From Lachnoclostridium sp. UBA7482 (GTDB lineage Bacteria; Bacillota; Clostridia; Lachnospirales; Lachnospiraceae), in assembly GCA_002479645.1 (NCBI GenBank), contig DLOO01000036.1, positions 1-10,536 of the forward strand: a stretch of DNA of 10,536 nt, in the 5' to 3' direction. Position numbers and translations under genes: made by a program. The first letter of the stretch is position 1. Each line of letters begins with the position of its first letter. The notes beneath the pieces were generated by a model. It did not search any database. It saw only the letters and a list, made by a program, of their open reading frames with translations, and was not told where the DNA came from. This document shows, one piece after another, positions 6,471 to 10,536 of the stretch.

Positions 6471-6527
6471 GTACATCGAATAATAAGTTTCCGCGCGATG
6501 TAGCCAGAAACTTATTATTCGATGTAC
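6471..6527 (-). repeat. Perfect 21-bp inverted repeat at the 5' end of the membrane-protein mRNA
   Basis: Bases 6471-6491 and 6507-6527 are exact reverse complements (21 bp) around a 15-base loop (6492-6506). The loop contains GATGTA (6497-6502), also present in the right arm, so TACATC of the left arm (6472-6477) can pair with either copy. The predicted transcription start of the minus-strand gene is near 6529, so the transcript would begin with this hairpin. There is no T tract on the exit side, so it is not an obvious terminator. It could be a palindromic interspersed repeat or a 5' stabilising structure. Confidence 0.8.
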
Positions 6528-6535
6528 TACCCCTT

Positions 6536-6564
6536 ATCCTAGCACACATTTACAAAAATATCAA
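6536..6564 (-). promoter_or_regulatory. Promoter of the minus-strand membrane-protein gene
   Basis: Read on the minus strand, TTGATA (6564-6559) and TAGGAT (6541-6536) are separated by 17 bp. The predicted start is near 6529. The gene's ATG is about 95 nt further on, after the perfect hairpin. The -10 is two changes from consensus. Confidence 0.6.
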
Positions 6565-6607
6565 TTTTCGCAGCGCCTTTTTTGCGGTCAAATACTCAAA
6601 AAATTTC

Positions 6608-6636
6608 TTGACAGCACAAAAAAAACGCTGTATATT
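6608..6636 (+). promoter_or_regulatory. Promoter of the T-box/trpB transcript
   Basis: A consensus TTGACA (6608-6613) and TATATT (6631-6636) lie 17 bp apart. The predicted start near 6643 is about 20 nt before the first paired base of T-box stem I. It is divergent from the promoter at 6536-6564, with 43 bp between the two -35 elements. Confidence 0.85.
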
Positions 6637-6642
6637 GAATTT

Positions 6643-6913
6643 AACAATTAAGAACCGATGAGCAAGAAGAGTAACTGTAGGAAATGTTCAAAGAGAGCCG
6701 CCGATGGTGGGAGTGCGGTAACGGGAACTTCAGTGAATGGACTTGTGAGGGCAAACCGAAACGCGACGCGGAGTAGGGGCGACGTGAACGCACGTTATAG
6801 CGTATCATGTATGATAGTACATGAAGTGAGAGCATTTTGCGATAAGCAGATGAATATAGGTGGCACCGCAGTATATCTGTCCTATGTATTTATTCAATAC
6901 ATGGGGCTTTTTT
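6643..6913 (+). ncRNA. T-box leader responding to tRNA-Trp
   Basis: All main T-box parts can be placed. Stem I: CAAG (6663-6666) pairs with CTTG (6742-6745), and ACTG (6674-6677) with CAGT (6731-6734). These enclose the specifier loop, with AGTA (6670-6673) on one side and GAATGGA (6735-6741) on the other; the specifier codon is TGG (6738-6740), Trp. Distal conserved bases AGAGAG (6692-6697) and GATGGTGGGAG (6703-6713) are present. Antiterminator: ATAGG (6856-6860) pairs with CCTAT (6881-6885), flanking the bulge TGGCACC (6861-6867) and a GCAG/CTGT stem. The bulge TGGC would pair with GCCA, matching a G discriminator, as known for bacterial tRNA-Trp. CCTAT is also part of the terminator stem, so the two folds exclude each other. 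Uncharged tRNA-Trp should switch on trpB. The 174 nt from 6914 to the trpB start hold only the trpB ribosome binding site and short repeats. Confidence 0.95.
6881..6913 (+). terminator. Regulated terminator of the Trp T-box
   Basis: CCTATGTATT (6881-6890) pairs with AATACATGGG (6896-6905) over 10 bp, including one T-G wobble, around the loop TATTC. Six T follow at 6908-6913. Its 5' arm shares CCTAT with the antiterminator, giving the on/off switch. Confidence 0.93.
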
Positions 6914-7087
6914 GTTCCATGGGAAAGATATTGATATTTCCTTATACGGCAAAGCGTTCCGTTAAGGATATGAGCATGCTTTCGGTAATTACTGCAAGGG
7001 TCATCTCTCGGTTTCTTATTTGTTGCAATCACGCGGGATACGCGAAAAAATGCATTTGCGCAGGAAGGCGCAGGAAAGGAAACCATT

Positions 7088-8461
7088 ATGAACAAAGAAA
7101 TCCCCTACAAAATTTATCTGGAAGAAAACGAGATGCCCAAGGAATGGTATAACGTGCGCGCGGATATGAAGACTAAGCCCGCACCGCTTCTTAATCCGGG
7201 AACCGGCAAGCCGTTAAGCGTTGAAGAGCTTTCTCCGATTTTCTGCGAGGAGCTTGCAAAGCAGGAACTGGATGATAATACTGCCTATATTGCAATTCCT
7301 GAGGAAATTCGTGAATTTTACAGGATGTATCGTCCCGCTCCGCTCGTTCGCGCATACTGCCTTGAGAAGAAACTCGGCACTCCGGCACACATTTACTATA
7401 AGTTTGAGGGTAACAATACCTCCGGCTCCCACAAGCTGAACAGTGCAATTGCACAGGCTTATTATGCGAAGAAGCAGGGGCTTAAAGGCGTTACCACCGA
7501 GACCGGTGCAGGTCAGTGGGGTACCGCACTTTCCATGGCATGTTCTTACTTCGGACTGGATTGCCAGGTTTACATGGTTAAGGTTTCTTACGAGCAGAAG
7601 CCGTTCCGCCGCGAGGTTATGAGAACCTATGGCGCATCGGTAACTCCCTCTCCGTCCATGAACACCAACGTTGGCCGCAAGATTAACGAGGAATTCCCGG
7701 GAACAACCGGCTCTCTGGGATGTGCAATTTCCGAGGCTGTGGAAGCGGCGACCTCTCAGGAAGGCTATCGTTACGTACTCGGTTCCGTACTCAGCCAGGT
7801 ACTCCTTCATCAGTCCATCATCGGTCTGGAGACCAAGGCTGCGCTTGACAAATACGGAATTAAGGCTGACATGATTATCGGCTGTGCCGGCGGTGGCTCC
7901 AACCTTGGCGGTTTGATTTCTCCGTTCGTAGGCGAGAAGCTTCGCGGTGAGGCAGACTACCGGATTATTGCTGTTGAGCCTGCATCCTGCCCGAGCCTGA
8001 CCCGCGGTAAATTCGCATACGACTTCTGCGATACCGGTAAGGTTTGCCCGCTTGCTAAGATGTACACCCTCGGGAGCGGATTTATTCCTTCTGCAAACCA
8101 TGCCGGAGGACTTCGTTACCATGGTATGAGCTCTATCGTTTCCCAGCTTTACGATGACGGTCTGATTGAAGCAAGAAGCGTAGAGCAGACCGCTGTTTTT
8201 GAAGCAGCCGAGATGTTCGCACGCGTGGAAGGAATCCTTCCCGCTCCGGAGAGCAGCCATGCTATCCGCGTTGCCATCGACGAGGCGCTTAAGTGCAAGG
8301 AAACCGGCGAAGAGAAGAATATCGTATTTGGTCTTACCGGTACCGGTTATTTCGACCTTGTAGCATATGAGAAGTACAACAATAAGGAAATGTCGGATTA
8401 CATTCCGACGGATGAGGATCTTGCAAAGAGCCTTGCTGCTTTGCCGGTAATTCCCCAGTAG
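7088..8461 (+). CDS. trpB: TrpB2-type tryptophan synthase beta-like PLP enzyme
   Basis: The protein has 457 residues, longer than classical TrpB1 (about 400), with the N-terminal extension (YKIYLEENEMPKEWYNVRAD) and PLLNPGTGKPLSVEEL segment typical of the TrpB2 subgroup. Visible catalytic parts are RPAPLVRA, the PLP lysine K116 in GSHKLNSA, the catalytic glutamate E138 in ETGAGQWG, and the phosphate-binding GGGSN (268-272). By family knowledge it condenses L-serine with indole to give tryptophan. No trpA or other trp gene is adjacent, as is common for TrpB2, so indole may come from elsewhere in the cell or from outside (salvage). ATG 7088 is preceded by AAAGGA (7075-7080) at 7 nt. The tRNA-Trp T-box upstream independently supports the tryptophan assignment. 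The gene is followed by a strong terminator. Related fold-type II enzymes such as CysK or threonine synthase are excluded by these motifs. Confidence 0.95.
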   Translation: MNKEIPYKIYLEENEMPKEWYNVRADMKTKPAPLLNPGTGKPLSVEELSPIFCEELAKQELDDNTAYIAIPEEIREFYRMYRPAPLVRAYCLEKKLGTPAHIYYKFEGNNTSGSHKLNSAIAQAYYAKKQGLKGVTTETGAGQWGTALSMACSYFGLDCQVYMVKVSYEQKPFRREVMRTYGASVTPSPSMNTNVGRKINEEFPGTTGSLGCAISEAVEAATSQEGYRYVLGSVLSQVLLHQSIIGLETKAALDKYGIKADMIIGCAGGGSNLGGLISPFVGEKLRGEADYRIIAVEPASCPSLTRGKFAYDFCDTGKVCPLAKMYTLGSGFIPSANHAGGLRYHGMSSIVSQLYDDGLIEARSVEQTAVFEAAEMFARVEGILPAPESSHAIRVAIDEALKCKETGEEKNIVFGLTGTGYFDLVAYEKYNNKEMSDYIPTDEDLAKSLAALPVIPQ

Positions 8462-8493
8462 GAAAAATATACAATAGTTAAGAGAAATCGAAG

Positions 8494-8527
8494 CAGGGCT
8501 TTTGCTTGACAAGAGCCCTGTTTTTTT
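8494..8527 (+). terminator. Intrinsic terminator of trpB
   Basis: CAGGGCTTTTG (8494-8504) pairs with CAAGAGCCCTG (8510-8520) over 11 bp, with one T-G wobble and the loop CTTGA. Seven T (8521-8527) follow. It starts 33 nt after the trpB stop. Confidence 0.95.
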
Positions 8528-8535
8528 ATTACAAT
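8506..8535 (+). promoter_or_regulatory. Promoter of the GH5 cellulase gene, overlapping the trpB terminator
   Basis: TTGACA (8506-8511) spans the loop and first bases of the 3' arm of the trpB terminator. TACAAT (8530-8535) follows after 18 bp, a spacer that includes the terminator's T run. The predicted start is near 8542, leaving a leader of about 38 nt to the ATG at 8580. Confidence 0.7.
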
Positions 8536-8579
8536 TCAGGTAGAGGTAACGTAATTTATGAGGATGGGAGAAAATTATT

Positions 8580-10412
8580 ATGTTGAGGGGTAAAAAACAT
8601 TTGCTTAGTCTGGTGGCTGCTTCTGCGCTTGGTATTTCCATGCTGGCAGGCTGCGGCGCCGACAAGAAGGACAAGGACGAAGAGCCGACAGGAACAGAAG
8701 CGCCTGCTCCGACGGAGGATGCGGCAACACCTACGCCGACGGAAGCACCGGAGAATCCGGTTGACAAATACGCAATGAATACCGAGCTTACCGCGATTGA
8801 AGTTACTGCGCTTATGGGGAACGGAATCAATCTCGGCAATACGATGGAGGCTTACGGTCACCAGCCCGGTAAGGTTCGCCTTCCCGATCAGACGGAAAGA
8901 CTCTGGGGACAGCCGACGACCACGAAGGAAATTATCGAAGGTATGAAAGCGGTCGGATTTGACACGCTTCGTATTCCGATTGCATGGACCAATGCCATGG
9001 CATATGAAACCGGCGATTACACAATCGGGAAGGAATATCTGGACCGTATCGAGGAGATTACCAACTGGGCTCTCGATGCCGGTATGTATGTTATTATCAA
9101 TGATCACTGGGACGGAAGCTGGTGGGGCATGTTCGGCTCGGCAACCGCGGAAACCCGTGAAAAAGCAATGGACATGTATACGTCTATGTGGACGCAGATT
9201 AGCGAGCGCTTCAAAAAATACGGCGACCACCTGATTTTTGAGGGGGCTAATGAGGAACTCGGCGACCGTCTGAATGATACCGATGTTGCAAAGGACAGCG
9301 GAACGCTTTCCCAGAGCGACTGCTACCGCGTGACGACCGAAATCTGCCAGAAATTCGTTGATGTTGTACGTGCATCGGGCGGCAATAATGCAAACCGTTT
9401 CCTGCTGATTCCGGGTTATAATACCGATATTGGCATGACCTGTGACAACCGCTATGCAATGCCGCAGGATACGGTACAGAATCGCATGATGATTTCCGTT
9501 CACTACTATACGCCATGGGGTTATTGCGGGAATTCCAGCCTTACGGCATGGGGAACCACGAAAGATTACGATGAGCAGAACGGTCTGCTGGCAAAGATGA
9601 AGAAATTCACCGACCGGGGCTACGGCGTCGTTATCGGCGAGTATGCGGTGGCATTCCGCGAGGATGGAACCGTGAAGGACAACCTGGTGGATTTCCTTGA
9701 TAATTTCCTCAATAACTGTGACTGCTATGGATATTGCCCGGTTTTGTGGGATTGTAACGGCCTTTACAAGCGTCTGACGCAGTCCGTTATGGATGAGGGC
9801 GCGGCAAAGCTTTATCTGTCGAGAACTGCGGCGACCGAGGTCGGCAAGACCGCAGAGCAGATCAGCAGGGAAGCAAAAGAAAAGCTGGACGCCACCTACG
9901 AGTCGGTTACCGCAAACAGCGGCGGTGTGGACGACAATACCGCACTTGCATGGATTATGTTTAACAGCGGAGATTACACGCTAATGTACAGTGTTGGTAA
10001 TACCTATGATCCGAGCCAGCTTTCGGGTGGAGTAAAACCGACGGATGCGCTGATTACCGGTGAGGGGCAATATACCATCGGACTTGATTTTACCGGAATC
10101 GGAAAGGGCTTCGCAGTAGGAACCGCATTTGCGGCAATCGGAATTGCCAATGGAGAGACATTGTATCCGGGGTACTTCATAGACATCATTTCCATTAAGG
10201 TTAACGGTGCAGAGTATAAAATGCTTGCAAGACCGTACACCACAAGCGACGACGGCAAATGCACCCGCGTCAATCTCTATAATGAGTGGATTACCAACCC
10301 GTCCGGAAGAACTTCTGACGGCGAACTGACGGGTTGCAGTGCAACGCTTCTTGATAATGCCGATTTAGGTGTGCTTAAGACGTTAGAGATTACATTTATG
10401 TATCATAAGTAA
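8580..10412 (+). CDS. Lipoprotein GH5 cellulase (endoglucanase-like) with orphan C-terminal domain
   Basis: The protein has 610 residues. The first 25 form a lipoprotein signal with lipobox LAGC (lipidation at C25), so it is anchored outside the membrane. A D/E/T/P-rich linker (about 26-62) follows. Residues about 78-390 are a glycoside hydrolase family 5 domain: GINLGNTME (82-90), LRIPIAW with R131, INDHWDG with H176, acid/base E225 in GANEE, HYY (308-310) and nucleophile E354 in VIGEYAV. The NLGNT, WGQPTTTKE, GDHLIFEG and VRASGGNN segments resemble subfamily GH5_4, known for beta-glucan, xyloglucan and related activities. The usual NEP reads NEE here. Residues about 451-610 look like a beta-rich accessory, possibly carbohydrate-binding, domain that I cannot assign. 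GGGAG (8566-8570) is 9 nt before the ATG. Probable role: hydrolysis of beta-1,4-glucans at the cell surface; exact substrate is unknown. Confidence 0.9.
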   Translation: MLRGKKHLLSLVAASALGISMLAGCGADKKDKDEEPTGTEAPAPTEDAATPTPTEAPENPVDKYAMNTELTAIEVTALMGNGINLGNTMEAYGHQPGKVRLPDQTERLWGQPTTTKEIIEGMKAVGFDTLRIPIAWTNAMAYETGDYTIGKEYLDRIEEITNWALDAGMYVIINDHWDGSWWGMFGSATAETREKAMDMYTSMWTQISERFKKYGDHLIFEGANEELGDRLNDTDVAKDSGTLSQSDCYRVTTEICQKFVDVVRASGGNNANRFLLIPGYNTDIGMTCDNRYAMPQDTVQNRMMISVHYYTPWGYCGNSSLTAWGTTKDYDEQNGLLAKMKKFTDRGYGVVIGEYAVAFREDGTVKDNLVDFLDNFLNNCDCYGYCPVLWDCNGLYKRLTQSVMDEGAAKLYLSRTAATEVGKTAEQISREAKEKLDATYESVTANSGGVDDNTALAWIMFNSGDYTLMYSVGNTYDPSQLSGGVKPTDALITGEGQYTIGLDFTGIGKGFAVGTAFAAIGIANGETLYPGYFIDIISIKVNGAEYKMLARPYTTSDDGKCTRVNLYNEWITNPSGRTSDGELTGCSATLLDNADLGVLKTLEITFMYHK

Positions 10413-10434
10413 TGGGAAGATGAAATCAGAAATG

Positions 10435-10460
10435 ACGGGGAATCCGAAAGGATTCCCTGT
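10435..10460 (+). terminator. Terminator-like hairpin after the GH5 gene
   Basis: ACGGGGAATCC (10435-10445) and GGATTCCCTGT (10450-10460) pair over 11 bp, including one G-T wobble, with a GAAA tetraloop. The following bases (TCTAAATGCTGC) are not a good T tract, so termination may be weak. It begins 22 nt after the stop codon. Confidence 0.65.
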
Positions 10461-10495
10461 TCTAAATGCTGCTATTTTTACAAAAAATATCTCGC

Positions 10496-10524
10496 TTGTA
10501 TTTTTATCCTATCCGTGCTATACT
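10496..10524 (+). promoter_or_regulatory. Promoter for a gene beyond the window
   Basis: TTGTAT (10496-10501) and TATACT (10519-10524) are 17 bp apart in an AT-rich stretch after the GH5 terminator hairpin. The window ends 12 nt later, near the predicted start, so the gene served is not visible. Confidence 0.6.
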
Positions 10525-10536
10525 TATGCAAAGCAT

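Noticed and set aside
6435..6476. Longer N-terminus for the minus-strand membrane protein
   Set aside because: This start lies in the perfect inverted repeat and lacks a ribosome binding site, while ATG 6434 has GGAGG six bases before it.
6658..7152. 164-codon open frame over the trpB leader
   Set aside because: It runs through the T-box RNA and its terminator and into trpB in another frame; no protein-like features or ribosome binding site.
7214..8839. 541-codon frame antisense to trpB and into the GH5 gene
   Set aside because: Shadow of trpB; it crosses the trpB terminator and the GH5 promoter, and its composition is not protein-like.
8556..9503. 315-codon frame antisense to the GH5 gene
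   Set aside because: Reverse-frame shadow of a clear GH5 coding region, with no start signals.

Overview
The window looks like a chromosomal segment of a gut or rumen Firmicute of the Lachnospiraceae type (Roseburia, Butyrivibrio, Agathobacter or Lachnospira relatives). This is inferred from strong GGAGG-type ribosome binding sites, TTGACA/TATAAT-type promoters, a T-box leader, intrinsic terminators at most gene ends, a Thr-Pro-linkered lipoprotein cellulase, an NPKTS sortase-type surface anchor, and a diguanylate cyclase fused to a LacI-like sugar-binding domain. The species cannot be named from this sequence.

Layout. Positions 1-443 are the 3' end of a wall-anchored surface protein with Thr-Pro-Glu octapeptide repeats, closed by a terminator. 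Positions 724-2658 encode a LacI-type sensor/GGDEF protein with its own promoter and a perfect operator-like palindrome just downstream of the predicted transcription start. Positions 2659-2895 are non-coding: a terminator followed by a string of near-perfect hairpins that looks like an interspersed repeat. Positions 2899-5746 are a sulfur-assimilation operon, metY-cysK-rrf2, whose promoter carries two copies of a 21-bp operator-like sequence offset by 42 bp. A convergent gene (5766-6434, minus strand) encodes an unrecognised three-helix membrane protein; its predicted mRNA begins with a perfect 21-bp hairpin. Positions 6608-6913 hold a divergent promoter and a complete tryptophan T-box leader (specifier UGG, acceptor-pairing UGGC), controlling a solitary TrpB2-type tryptophan synthase beta chain (7088-8461). 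A lipoprotein GH5 cellulase (8580-10412) follows, with a promoter partly embedded in the trpB terminator. The window ends in a promoter for an unseen gene.

How it fits together. Two amino-acid loci are controlled in different ways: the Cys/homocysteine operon probably by its own Rrf2 regulator (an autoregulatory loop), and tryptophan synthesis or indole salvage by uncharged tRNA-Trp. The flanking genes (surface protein, sugar-sensor diguanylate cyclase, cellulase) suit a fibre-degrading lifestyle. I see no phage, transposase, CRISPR array, rRNA or tRNA. No clearly new multi-gene system is present. The most interesting signals are regulatory and repeat structures: the duplicated operator, the operator palindrome, the 5' hairpin of the membrane-protein gene and the multi-hairpin element.
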